A stretch of DNA of 64,000 bases. Source: Saturnia japonica. Lineage: Eukaryota > Arthropoda > Insecta > Lepidoptera > Saturniidae. Made by a program: the position numbers and the translations under genes. The notes beneath the pieces were generated by a model. That model had not been told where the DNA came from and searched no databases. It saw nothing but the letters and a program-made list of their open reading frames with translations. Location of the stretch: assembly GCA_033032175.1 (NCBI GenBank), contig CM065304.1, positions 16,182,001 through 16,246,000 of the forward strand, given 5' to 3'. Positions 46,331 to 57,570 of this stretch are shown one piece after another (position 1 is the first letter of the stretch; each line of letters opens with the position of its first letter).

Positions 46331-48240
46331 CGAAAAACCGATCTTTATTTTCAATATTATGTTGGTTCCTTTTTTAATCCAACGAAGAAATAAGGAACAT
46401 TGTAAAAAAAGAAAATAATTTTAGTCACTGTATAAAGCGGGAACTTTATCCAGCGAGTAAAAACATATTATAATATAAATGTTTGAATTATGTAGAGATA
46501 TTGTACTTTGAATAGTACCTATGTATTCGTCTGAATTATATAAAAGCGGACACAATTTTATTTTTATGTAACTCAGTGGCGATCAGTATTTTATAATAAG
46601 TATTCTTTTGTTGTCAATTTAAATTATTTTATTTATATATTATTATTAAAATATTTATCAATATCTAATTTATTATCTGGTTAAATACTGTGTGAACGCT
46701 AGTCTTTTTATCAAAAAATAAATCATGTAAATATTAGATACTCATAAAATTATTCATTAAGGTTAAGTTATAATTATAACAAAAATAATACAATTATATT
46801 AGTAATATTAATTCAATGTAAAAATAATGAGTACTTCGCTTTTATGCAATAACTTTTTTTTACTTGAATCTTTTGAAGGACGAGAAATCTAAAATGACAA
46901 GACAATTTTTAACAAAAAAAACCAACTCATTGAAGTTGAAGGAGTTTTGTGGTATATCTTCGAGTTCGAAGATCCGATACCTATGAAATTAAAATGGAAC
47001 CACCCCCGAGGTATCCACTATAAACATATGTTTAACCAAAAGCATTTATTGTTGAGCTTGAATATGCATTAATTCAGCATCTAAGTATTTCACACCTACA
47101 GTATCGAAAAACTTGTTACTAAAAAAATAATAATCCACATATACATAAAATAAAATTGTAAGATCAACCTAACATCTAAAATTAATGCAATTCTATACTT
47201 ATCAGATTAAATATCCTGAAATAAATGTACCAAATTAGGGTTACGTGTATTACTTTATCTTTCAACGTATAAACACGTTTTTACATATAATATATAATTA
47301 TTACATATTATCAATTAATGTTTTCAGTCACTTTTCTACAATATCTTCTTTATATTTTATAAGATTAACGGTTATGACTCTGGTTTTTTCTCTAAAGACT
47401 TTATAGTAAGTCCATAGTCCAAAGGTATGCCGCCAGGTCATAGGTATTCATCTAAGGTCCGAAAATGCCGAATGTCGTTCTCTCATATTATTATATCAAA
47501 CCAAAGACGTCCAAACTAAACTTCTTGGTCAAATCCCAGCTGTTCATTTTTTAGTAGTATGTACCTATTATCTGCTGCATGCGTTTCAATTCAAAAAGAA
47601 AATATTTATTTATAAGTAGTATCAAGTCATTTGAATTATCTACTTTTAATATGAAAGTAATTATATATTGATTTTTGTATTGAAATTAAGGATAGCTAGT
47701 TCTACTAACTTTAGATAATGGAATACTAGACTTTGTTCATCGTACGAAAGCTTGCATGACTTATTAATCGAATTGATCGAACGCCGTTGTACATTTAATT
47801 TATGTATTAGTTTAGTTTTCATTTTTTAATAAAAAATACATATTTACATAATTCCTACAATTATATTGCAACAACACGCAAATGACAATATTGACTGGAA
47901 GAATTAAACTTGTTTGGTGTCAGTTAAAGTGTTCCAGATTACGATCTCAATTGTTGCTATAGTTTATTTTTATTATTACATATGCACTGCTTACACACCC
48001 CTTCATTGTATTAAAGCATAATAGTATTATCGTTTATATTTAGCTCTAAAAAGTTATGCTACATCTCTAAAATAAACATTTGACTTGTCTCATGCAAGCC
48101 TTCTAAGGATGTACCAAGTATAGTTATTGCTTGAGAGACTAAAGTATTATGTAGTAAATAAATATAAAGCAATCGCCAGATAAAATAAGAGTGATTTTTT
48201 TAATCAGTATTACTTTTTAAAATGAATAGTGTTGTTTGAC

Positions 48241-48489
48241 ACTGCTTCATTAGCCTAGTGGTCGTAAGCGCGACTGCTATGATCGAGGTCCTGGGTTCGA
48301 TTCCCTGGTCAAGCAAATTGTTATAGGGTTTTTCTATGAAATTCTCAGTAGCAGCTCGGAGATTGGCTTTGTGCCCGATTAATGGCTCGCCCCTATTACG
48401 TGGGACCTTAAAACATACATGATGAACTGTGGATGTACATTCGTACACCTCTGCCTAACCCTTCGAGGATACAGGCATGATGGTATGAG
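48241..48489 (+). mobile_element. tRNA-derived SINE
   Basis: Same family as 5481-5745. Box A is TAGCCTAGTGGTCGTAAGCG and box B CTGGGTTCGATTCCC, closer to a working tRNA promoter than in the other full copy. The body is collinear with the first copy through GGCATGATGGTATG. I could not find a clear target duplication. It is not a tRNA gene, because the part 3' to box B does not close a cloverleaf. Confidence 0.85.
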
Positions 48490-48872
48490 TATGTATGTGA
48501 ATTTTGAAAATAATAGACGAAAATAAAGTAAACTCTATAAGACCAAGAACTAAGCTTAAACTATCATAGAAACAATATTTTTTTATAATATTTTGCTTAT
48601 TGCAACGAGACGTCGTCAAAAATGAGGTATTACAAAATGAAGTATTATTATTATTAATGTTGCTGTAGTAAAGATATGTAACTGACATTTTTATCACAAA
48701 GGAGTTTGTTAAGAATTTACATATTTAGAATCATCGCCACATTGAGATCTATTCGTTTGATTTGCCCATAAATCTCTATATTATGTAGAATAATTTTGGA
48801 GTTGTATGTATAAATTGAATTGATAATTTGTATTTAGTCATAAAAAATTTGTTAATAGCAAAAAAAATTATA

Positions 48873-49009
48873 ATTAAAGTATCAAAATCAAGTATCAGCT
48901 GATGTGCACGAGCGTCCGCGCGTCCGTACGCAGTACAGTGCGGTTTGTCACTTCGCGTCACGTCCTCGACCAATGAATAAAGACCGTGCCGTTTTGATAC
49001 TTCAATTAC
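48873..49009. repeat. Short inverted repeat around a CpG-rich segment
   Basis: TAATTAAAGTATCAAAA at 48873-48889 pairs with TTTTGATACTTCAATTA near 48993-49009 (one mismatch in 17). The roughly 100 bases between are CpG-rich (GAGCGTCCGCGCGTCCGTAC). Could be a tiny transposon remnant; function unknown. Confidence 0.5.
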
Positions 49010-50304
49010 GTTTTTCTTTTTTTAGGCCTATTAAAATGATTCTGAATAATAAGCACTATTATGCCAACGACGTCAACTTCACCCTATTCACCTATTTATG
49101 TGAAAAATTTATTTTATAAAGCATAAGCACAGTAAACCATACATTGTCACTAATTCCAAACCTGTTTTGTTTTGAAATTATTGTTATATTTTAGTAACAG
49201 TAATTTAGTTATTTGAATATTTATCAAAGCTTTTATTGTAATTAAAAAGGAGCATATTATGACAATTAAAAAAATGTAAAAAAAATTCAAAATCTGGCAC
49301 GACAAATGTTTTTTGTATATTATTCTCCAATAAATAGAACTTATCTCAAATAATTAAATTCATACTATAACATAATTTTATTATATAAACATCAGTGAAT
49401 AAAATATATAAAAGTTAACATTTTTTTTCACTGTAGGTACAAAAGAGAAGTCCAACACAACTGAACAAAAATAAAAGAATCTTTGAATTCCAATACTTTA
49501 AAAAAAAATTTAGTATGCAAGACTTTCAAAAATAATCAAATAAAAAATGGATATAAATATTAGATTAAATAATATAGAAGTGCAACCGTAATAGTCCTAG
49601 TATATTAAACTAGGTTTACATTCTTTCAAAATAATGCATTTATTTATTTATTACCATATTCTTATGAATAATTAATTTATTTGACAATTTAATTTTATTC
49701 TTAGGAGTGTTTAGGTTTTTTTAATAAAATTAGTATTCGTATTCCCTTGAACATTGTTGACCAGTTTTTCACTAAATTATTAAAACAAAATACTTTTTGA
49801 AGTAATAGTATAAATATTAATGAATATTTGTACTTTATCAAATTTTTAATATTGTATATTTTATTATTATTTTCGTTTCAAATGACATGATAGTGTAATA
49901 AATTAATTAATACGCTTGGATTATGGTATTTACAATTTACGATAACCTTATGAAGTTAGCCATTAGTTACAATAATGTGAATTTATTTCATTGTTTTTTT
50001 ACTATAAAAATATTTATCGTCATATAAATAAACATTATTTTGATTTGATTATAAACCAGTAAATTATTTTTACACAACTAACAAAAGTCAGTAAGATGAA
50101 TTTACATTATTACCATTCATGGTGTTTGGCACGCGGTATAAAATTTTTGGTGTTATTTTTGTTTAGTTACAACAAATAAGTATAACTTCTTACGTGCTTA
50201 CAATAGTAGGTACACATTATTTTTAAATTTAGTTTTATTTAGCAGCAGTTTATTTTAACATATGAGTGTAGTTCATACAACATACTCCATGGAATTAAAA
50301 TTAA

Positions 50305-50337
50305 CATCATGCGAACGAAGTCACGGACTACAGCTAG
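50305..50337 (+). mobile_element. Helitron-like 3' terminus
   Basis: GCGAACGAAGTCACGGACTA then CAG and CTAG followed by T. It matches the terminal pattern of the elements ending at 23221 and 45077. The 5' boundary was not identified. Confidence 0.45.
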
Positions 50338-50361
50338 TTTTGTTTAATTTACAATTATACA

Positions 50362-50820
50362 ACCCGTGCGCGATAAGTTGACTCGCCTGGAACGCAACCC
50401 TCCGCCCGCTAACCCTGTAACTTACCCTCAACCTCTCGTGTTGTACCGTAGGCAACGCCATTTTTTTAACATCTTAGTCTCGTACTGGCTTATGTCACGC
50501 AACGACAACGCGCTACTATTTTATAATCTTATTTGATACTGTTTCTTTAATAGTTATTAAAGTTACTGCTATATTTTATTGTTATTTTGGATTAAGTTTT
50601 GGACTTTTTTGAAAACGAAAAAAGGAACAAACAGTTGTGTTTACCTGTTGATCAGGCAGTAAAAAGTAAATAGTTATTCCGAATACAACACTCGCTACAT
50701 TAAAAAACAAAGCAGAGACGAAGTCGCGGGTGGAAACTTGTTGTGATATTTTTTTGTGCACAGTACAACCATGCGTCTGTGGCGTCACCGCCCCCAGGTG
50801 TCAACTTATTGCGCACGGGT
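50362..50820. mobile_element. Non-autonomous DNA element with 21-bp terminal inverted repeats
   Basis: ACCCGTGCGCGATAAGTTGA (plus a final C) at 50362-50382 is the reverse complement of 50800-50820 with one mismatch. The 459-bp element is GC-richer than its surroundings at both ends and has no coding region of note. Target duplication is unclear. Confidence 0.75.
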
Positions 50821-53431
50821 AGTATTTATAAAGTTTGTTTAAAACTAATACTTACTATATAGATAAGTTAAAATCCAGTCATGTTTACAAGGTAACTAAA
50901 TTGAAAATTTAATAAATCCCCGTCATAAGTAACCTATTCATTGAGACCATTTCAATAAGCCCAATTACAATATCTCTGTTGTAAGTTGGTGAACAGTTAG
51001 GTAACATACAGATTTCAGATGTCGCTGCAGCATCAGATCAAGATTTTACTAATATCATTGAAGTAACAGAATACCAAATCTCGACTTAATCAGACCCGTG
51101 AAAGATGCTCACATCCATTTATCAGCTAGAAAAAAGCTGATGACCTTGAAACAGCTTAACGAATTTTGATAAAATATGTCTAAACAACACCGCTAGAAAA
51201 CCAGCTTTCAATTAGTAAAAAACCGCATCCAAATCGGTTCACCCCTTTAAAAGCTACGCACAACACACACACATAGTGGTCAAACTTATAACATCCCTTT
51301 TTGTTGCGTCGGGGGTAGAAAAAAACAATACAATAGTTAGTTTTAAAATTTTATAATTTCAGGTCAAAAGACAATGTTTTTTTTTCACATACTTCATAAA
51401 AACTCTCAACCCTATTGTACACTATTAGAGGTTGAATTTTTCAAAATCCGTTCATTTTAAGCGTCTACATCGCGAAAGGAGTAACTATGATAAATTTTAA
51501 GTCCACCGGGTTTCGCTTTTTTAATATAAATGTAAATAGATTTGAAGCTACGGTATTTTTAAGCGGTGACCGAGCGTGCTCTGAGTCAAGTACAATTGTA
51601 ATATTATTTAGTTTCGCTTTTTAGAAGTATTTTGTTTTAAGGAGTTAAGCTATCACTTGTTTACATGCTTGAGACCTTTATTTAACAATATGTTGGGTAT
51701 AATTTTACATTTAATATCTTGTGTCAGTTTTCACAAACATCTCTATTTGTCCAATCAATTTTCTTAACCAAGGTCCTGCGTAAGTTACCGATGTATTATT
51801 ATATAATATTAGTTATTTAAATTAATCAATAAATTACCAAACTGTAGATACTACATGGCTCTGAAAATTTAGACCAAATATTTTATTTTGAGTTTAGGTT
51901 TTTTTTAAATCTCTTTGTTGTGATTGACACGGCTTAGAGTAAAAAGAAATCGGATCTTCGTTTATGATTTTCATGACAATTAATTTTTGTATAAAGTAAA
52001 TAAAAATACAATCCTTTTAAACATTTTTGTTGTATTTAGAATGTAATGATTTTAATTATCAGTTAGTTACCAAGTTATGTGATGAATTATATTATTATTT
52101 TTAATTAAGTATAACTTATAAATTATTTTAGAATTTAAATTAAATACTCATAACTGCATTATTATATAGGTACCTACTAGTTTAAAGTATGTTTATCTAT
52201 AGGATTTTATTGTAAAGGTCTTGAAGACCAAATTTGAACTTGTAAGAGCAAATAAGGCAGTAAATTTTTGTTTACGAGATAATATAATGTTTATTTTATT
52301 GGTCTCTTCATCCATGGACATTGAATATGGATTTTATATAACTATACCAACCATTATGAAAAATTAAAAATGTATAAACAAGACAATCACAAAAATATAC
52401 GATTTAAATTGTGTTTCCAGTAAAAATACTGCTTTCGAGCTACAAAATATGTATAAATCATAATAATGTGTAAAAAAAAGAACAACATTCTGGTTTCTTT
52501 TTTAAATCTATTCTCTCTTTCAATCTTTAAGGGTCGATTTCAACCTATAACCCTATCAATTCTTTTTACGTTAAGGTTAGATTGTTGATAGAAGCCGTTG
52601 TAAAACGTTATATTAAAACTCTAAATGGTAAACTCGTAAAATTTTTGGTCAAAAGCCAGTAACTTATTCGACTTGGCGGCGCGGTTGATTCCACCGCCGC
52701 GTCACCTTTTTCGTTTAGGGTCTTTGATCTGATTTCCGACCGAATATTTTTTGCTACAAACTTTAGTTTTACGAATTTAGTTACGTCAATTCCTTGGCTT
52801 ACCGTACATGACAAACCAAATGCACAATATTGAGTGCGCTCCTGTAGTATTATTACTAAGACGCATACTATTATTATGAAGCTACAAAATAATTTTTATT
52901 TAAATTTCAAGAGGATTTTATTAACCGATGCATCAATATTTTGCGGGCATCAATACGGGTATGTAATGTAATATTTAAAATTTTACCACGTATTACATGA
53001 AGTTGAGAATCAATTAATTTTTGAAATAAATAACTACCTTTTAATATTAAAAAATACACTATAGCTGCAATAATGTTCACGAGATTTTGTTACAGTTATA
53101 TTTGATTCCCAAGTATATCTACCCGTGGAATAAATCATAATTCGTTAAATAAATATACTAACTAAATATAATTTGCAATCGCAATATTTAAACGTAAGTG
53201 AAAATATTCTTACATTCTGCAGAGGATATAAAAAAAATTTAAACAGTATAAGTACATGCCTAGATACTCGTGTTTAAACTCCCAACATAACATTGTATAA
53301 ATTATATTAATTTTGGGGTTTTTATAAATAATAAATAGATATCAAAACTATAAGTTGTTTAGTATTTTGCAAATTATGCTAATAAAACCAAAGTTTATTT
53401 GTATACATAATATAAATATCATTACATAAAT

Positions 53432-53496
53432 ATGCATAGATTAATGAATTGGTCTGCACGTCGAGCACATTGGAGATTAATCATTAATCTATGCAT
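53432..53496. repeat. Perfect 16-bp palindrome with 33-base loop
   Basis: ATGCATAGATTAATGA at 53432-53447 is the exact reverse complement of TCATTAATCTATGCAT at 53481-53496. The loop is CpG-containing (CTGCACGTCGAGCAC). The stem is shorter than a normal microRNA precursor, so that role is only a possibility. Confidence 0.7.
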
Positions 53497-53842
53497 TTAA
53501 TATGAATATTAAATAAAATGTGAATATTAAATAATTTAGACGTAGTATGTCATTGTATAGATGTTATTGTATTTGGAAATGAATAAAAACAAACGAAACT
53601 TATTTTTTTTATTATTCATGAAAATCCTCTTCAGATTATCCCGCGTGGGAAATTATACTGTCAACCGTACTACTTTCAGATTTGTATTAACAATATAAAA
53701 ATCCCTGAAATAGAAAATTAAAAGGACACCACAACAATCAATCTTTTGTCATTTTTACTTTACAACAGTATCAGTTATTATAGAGAAACATGGAAAGGTA
53801 TAGAGAGAGAGAATTTATTGAATTCACATCAAAAATATATTA

Positions 53843-55145
53843 CAAGGTGTCCAGAAAGGGTATCGGGTATTTGTAAGTTCAATGAAACAAAAATTATTTG
53901 TATGCAATAAAAAAGTTTATTGTTTATTATTAGCATATGAATTGGAGAATTATTTGAAAAAGATGATGTTATCCAAATGATGACCGTTACGTTGCTGGCA
54001 CTCTTCTAAACGGAAACGAAGATTGGCGATAACACGTTGACACATAGCTATCGATATTGCTGCCATTTCTGACCTGATGTTTTGCTTTAACTGGGTTAGA
54101 TTCGTCGGATTGTTTTGATAAACCTTACTTTTAAGGTATCCCCAAGCAAAATAGTCAAGCGGGCTAAGGTCGGGGCTTCTGGGAGGCCAGTTGATGTTAC
54201 CCCTTTGCGAAATGACTTTATTAGGTAATAATTCGTTAACAACTTCCACTGAGTCATTTGAAGTATGGCAAGTGGCCCCATCTTGCTGGAACCACGTTCT
54301 TGAGTTGAAACCTGCAAACTCCTGCAACTCTGGGACCAAAAAATTTCGCAACATATCGCAATAACGGTCACTATTCACATTAATTGCTCGGCCTCGTTGA
54401 TCTTCATGAAAATAAGGACCAATTATGCCTTTAGCAGACATAGCGGCCCAAACAACGACCTTTGGGCTATGCAGGGGTCGTTCATGCTTTCGTCTCGGAT
54501 TCTCCACTGCCCAGTACCGACAATTCTGCTTATTAACATGACCATTCAGGTGAAAATTTGCTTCGTCACTGAACAGTATGTTGTTAAAGTTGTTAAATCG
54601 CTGCAGCATTTCGTTCGCAAAATTCAGTCGATTAGCATAGTCCGTATCCTTCAATTCTTGAACCAATTGAATTTTATAGGCTTTTAGATGTAAGTCTTTC
54701 TTTAAAATCGAATGTAAAGACGATTTTTTGATGTTCAACGCTTGGCTTCGCTTTCGGATAGATAAAGACGGATTTTGACGAACCGACGCCTCAACTTCTT
54801 CAATTGTTTCTTCATCGCGAACTGAACGAGGACGACCAGAGTTTTGAATTTTAACTGTCGCACCTGTATTCTCGAACATCCTGATCCATTTCCTAATGCT
54901 ATCGTCACTTGGCGCGTGGCGTGTACGATATTCCGCACGATAGAGACGTTGAGCAGTCACTATTGAATCACCATTACGATAATACGCTCGTACGCAAAAT
55001 ACGCGATGCGTCCCCGAGTACTGTTCCATCGTGACTAAAACTCCACAAAATGGCGGACGCCACGAACCCCTCCCCGCACCCTTTAGACGCCCCGTTTCGA
55101 ATATGGCGCGAAAACAAATACCCGATACCCTTTCTGGACACCTTG
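53843..55145 (-). mobile_element. Apparently complete DD41D mariner-superfamily transposon
   Basis: Both ends carry a perfect 32-bp inverted repeat beginning CAAGGTGTCCAGAAAGGG (53843-53874 and 55114-55145), flanked by TA on each side (53841-53842, 55146-55147). The 1303-bp element holds one uninterrupted transposase gene on the minus strand. Identical ends and an open frame point to a recent, possibly still autonomous insertion. Confidence 0.96.
53950..55029 (-). CDS. Transposase, IS630-Tc1-mariner superfamily, DD41D type, intact
   Basis: 359 residues from an ATG 85 bases inside the right inverted repeat. The N-terminal 120 residues form the paired-type helix-turn-helix DNA-binding region, with a GRPR motif at residues 65-68 between the two halves. 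The catalytic domain follows. Aspartate 155 lies in ILFSDEANFHL, aspartate 250 in TWFQQDGATCHTS and aspartate 292 in SPDLSPLDYFAWGYLKSKVY. Between D250 and D292 are 41 residues, unlike the 34 of classical mariner or the glutamate of Tc1. I recall this DD41D pattern from the rosa/Visitor group. The enzyme would cut both strands at the element ends and insert at TA. No stop, frameshift or missing catalytic residue is visible. On the minus strand an AATAAA lies shortly after the stop (plus positions 53916-53921). It is in an intergenic region, so expression would depend on its own weak promoter. Confidence 0.96.
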   Translation of the reverse strand: MEQYSGTHRVFCVRAYYRNGDSIVTAQRLYRAEYRTRHAPSDDSIRKWIRMFENTGATVKIQNSGRPRSVRDEETIEEVEASVRQNPSLSIRKRSQALNIKKSSLHSILKKDLHLKAYKIQLVQELKDTDYANRLNFANEMLQRFNNFNNILFSDEANFHLNGHVNKQNCRYWAVENPRRKHERPLHSPKVVVWAAMSAKGIIGPYFHEDQRGRAINVNSDRYCDMLRNFLVPELQEFAGFNSRTWFQQDGATCHTSNDSVEVVNELLPNKVISQRGNINWPPRSPDLSPLDYFAWGYLKSKVYQNNPTNLTQLKQNIRSEMAAISIAMCQRVIANLRFRLEECQQRNGHHLDNIIFFK

Positions 55146-55239
55146 TATTATAAACTGTACTTAACTGTACAGTACTGTGTATAACTTTAATTGGTTAATG
55201 ACACCATAGAAAATTACAGTATAATGAAATGAATAATAC

Positions 55240-55935
55240 ATACCTACTCATATTATAAATGCGAAAGTAATTCTGTCTGTCCCGTCTGTTGCATTTACAC
55301 GCCTAGACCGCTAAACCAATTTTGATGAATTTTGGTTGAGAAAGGACACAGGCTACTTTTGGAAATCAAATTGGAAGAAGTGAAATGGAGGGTTAAAGTT
55401 CGTATGAAGAACCCAATTTTAATGAATTTTGGTATAAAGATATCTTGGACTTTGGAGAAAGACTTTGGCTACCTTATGTGGTGAAAATAAAACTTGAATG
55501 GGTGAAACAAGAGATGAAGGTTTGTACGAAGAATCCATCAAACCAATTTTGATGAATAGAGATACATTGGAACTTGGAGACGGACATAGGGTACCTTATG
55601 GCACAAAGATAAAAAATGAAGGGGTCAAATAGGGGATGAAATTTTGTATGAAGCACCCACTATTTCTCAATTTAGGGATATGAAAACTCATATTTATGCT
55701 TTTAGGAAGAAATAAAAGGGTTTCGCGTTTTTGAAAAATTAATCTGCAAGGTGGTACAATAAGGGATGGTTTACAATACCATACACATAGAGTGTTAAAT
55801 CCATCTATGATTTTCATTTGGTTTGCCGTGTTTAGAGATCGGTCAGTGTTTATACAGTAATATAGAGGGGTGGTAGGGATCGCGACTACCATTCATATAA
55901 TAATAAACCCATGTATAATTTTCTTTTGGTAGGTC
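55240..55935 (-). repeat. Dispersed repeat with ~100-125-bp internal units
   Basis: Inverted relative to the copy at 19736-20330. Three diverged units start near AATTTTGATGAATTTTGG at 55317, 55417 and 55544, with a fourth degraded one near 55660; each contains a GGGTCAAAT or GAATGGGTGAA-type phrase and GTATGAAG. The far end has GGTAGGGATCGCGACTACC. No coding. Confidence 0.65.
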
Positions 55936-56137
55936 GTATTCCGAGATCATTCATTTATTGGATCGGGGAAAAAGTGTTTTCGCATAACGTAGATATAAAC
56001 TTGTTATAAAATGCTTTGGCTGTACTATTTGTATCTGGCTGGTTTTGGTAACATTAAAAAGGTTACATTAAAAATAATAATAATAAATTAAAAAAGTTGT
56101 TTCCCGCTATTTTTCATTTGTTTTTCTTTCTGTAAAA

Positions 56138-57010
56138 ATGAGTGAATCTAATGAAGAAATTCGATACATTTTAAATTATTATTACAAAAAGTAAAAATGC
56201 AACTCAAGCAGCGAAAAAAATTTGTGATGTATACGGACCTAATGCAGTGTCAGTACGAGTATAACAAAGTTGTTTCAAACGTTTTCAGTCCGGAAATTTT
56301 GATGTTAAAAATGTACCTCGCTCTGGTCGCCCTGTTACGAATAAAATAGACGCCATTTTTTAAAAAGTGGAGCAAGATCGGCATATCAGAAGTTACGATG
56401 CAGCTGAAGAACTGAAAATTGACTACAAAAACGTTTCAATCCATTTGAAGTAAGCTGGCTATACCAAAAAGCTCGATATACGGGTGCCGCATGAGCTCAC
56501 TGAAAGAAATCTAATGAACCGTGTACTCATTTGCGATTCATTATTGAGACATAATGAAACCGAGCCGTTTTTGAAGAAATTGATAACTGGCGATGAAAAG
56601 TGGATCACGTACGACGAGAACGTGCGAAAAAGGTTGTGATATAAGGTCGGCCAGGCATCACAGACTATGGCTAAACCTGGGCTAACTTGAAATAAGGTGA
56701 TGCTGTGTGTATGGTGGGACTGGAAGGTTCATTATGAGCTTTTACCGCCCAGCAAAACCATCGATTCGGATCTCTACTACCAACAACTGAGGAGATTAAA
56801 GGAAGCAGTTGAGAGAAATCAGCCGGAATTGATCAACAGGAAGGGTGTGGTCTTTCATCACGATAACGCTAGACCACACACATCTTTAGCCACTCAGCAA
56901 AAATTAAGAGAGTTTGGCTGGGAGGTGTTAGTGAATCCACCATATAGCCCTGAACAATTGCACCTTCAGATTTTTACCTGTTTCGGTCTCTTTAGAATTC
57001 TTTAGATTCT
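56138..57010 (+). pseudogene. Degenerate mariner transposase
   Basis: Starts at an ATG and reads MSESNEEIRYILNYYYKK, with a frame break soon after, then KNATQAAKKICDVYGPNAVS. Later blocks are WFKRFQSGNFDV, RVPHELTERNLMNRVLICDS, LITGDEKWITYDE with the first catalytic aspartate, MLCVWWDWKVHYELLPPSKT, and GVVFHHDNARPHTSLATQQK with the second. Near 56950 a frameshift turns SPE out of frame; the +1 frame still holds APSDFYLFRSL with the third aspartate and a premature stop. Several in-frame stops lie between 56260 and 56690. It is inactive. The style is that of the mellifera/irritans-like mariners, by recollection. The extreme C-terminus is replaced by unrelated sequence from about 57017. Confidence 0.88.
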
Positions 57011-57261
57011 GTATTATATTATCCCGCTTGTTGGAGTTGTGCACGCTGCACGACATCCAGCTGGTCCACTGCTCTCGAAGACGCAAATTTAAAGAATTGG
57101 CCGAGAAGAAACGCTGCCAGGCTGAAGATCCAGAAGAAAACAAATAAAGGTGATCGTAGAATAAGCGGTGCAGTTGCTTCTATACTTATTCAGTTTCAAT
57201 GTAATTTATCTCATATTCTTAATCTTCCCGCTCGTGGATTAGCGATCTTCTATATTGTTTA

Positions 57262-57570
57262 GTTGACGCGTCCACATTATTCGTAACAGGGCGACCAGAA
57301 CGAGGTGCATTTTAACATCAAAATTTCCGGAATAAAAACGTTTGAACCAACCTTGTGCTACTCTCATTGACACTGCATTAGGTCCATAAACATAACAAAT
57401 TTTTTTCGCTGTTTGAGTTTCATTTTGCCATTTTTGTAATATTATTTTAAAATGTATCGAACTTCTTCATTAGATTCACTCATTTTTACAGAAAGAAAAC
57501 AAATGCAAAATAGCGGGAAACTTTATTTTTTATTTTTTATGTATCCTATTTAATGCTCCTAAAACCAGAT
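57262..57570 (-). pseudogene. Inverted duplicate of the mariner transposase 5' region
   Basis: On the minus strand an ATG at 57483-57481 opens MSESNEEVRYILK and the following text parallels 56138-56352 base by base with scattered differences, including AGTAGCACAAGGTTGGTTCA where the + copy has a stop. The matching leader runs on to about 57570 (CTGGTTTTAGGAGCATTAAA). It ends at 57262, where the copies part. Differences show that the two arms have diverged since duplication or came from two copies. Confidence 0.85.

Larger units (their letters stand above)
46331..53840. other. Intergenic sequence downstream of the ETS gene
   Basis: Probably 3' untranslated and intergenic DNA. It holds a SINE (48241-48489), a hairpin-flanked CpG-rich patch (48873-49009), a Helitron-like tip (50305-50337), an inverted-repeat element (50362-50820) and a palindrome (53432-53496). 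Stretches 46400-48180, 49010-50300 and 50830-53430 show nothing I can name beyond short repeat-like phrases. Confidence 0.75.

Noticed and set aside
56928..57143. 71-codon minus-strand frame
   Set aside because: Partly antisense to the mariner transposase and partly in the unidentified segment; no motif.
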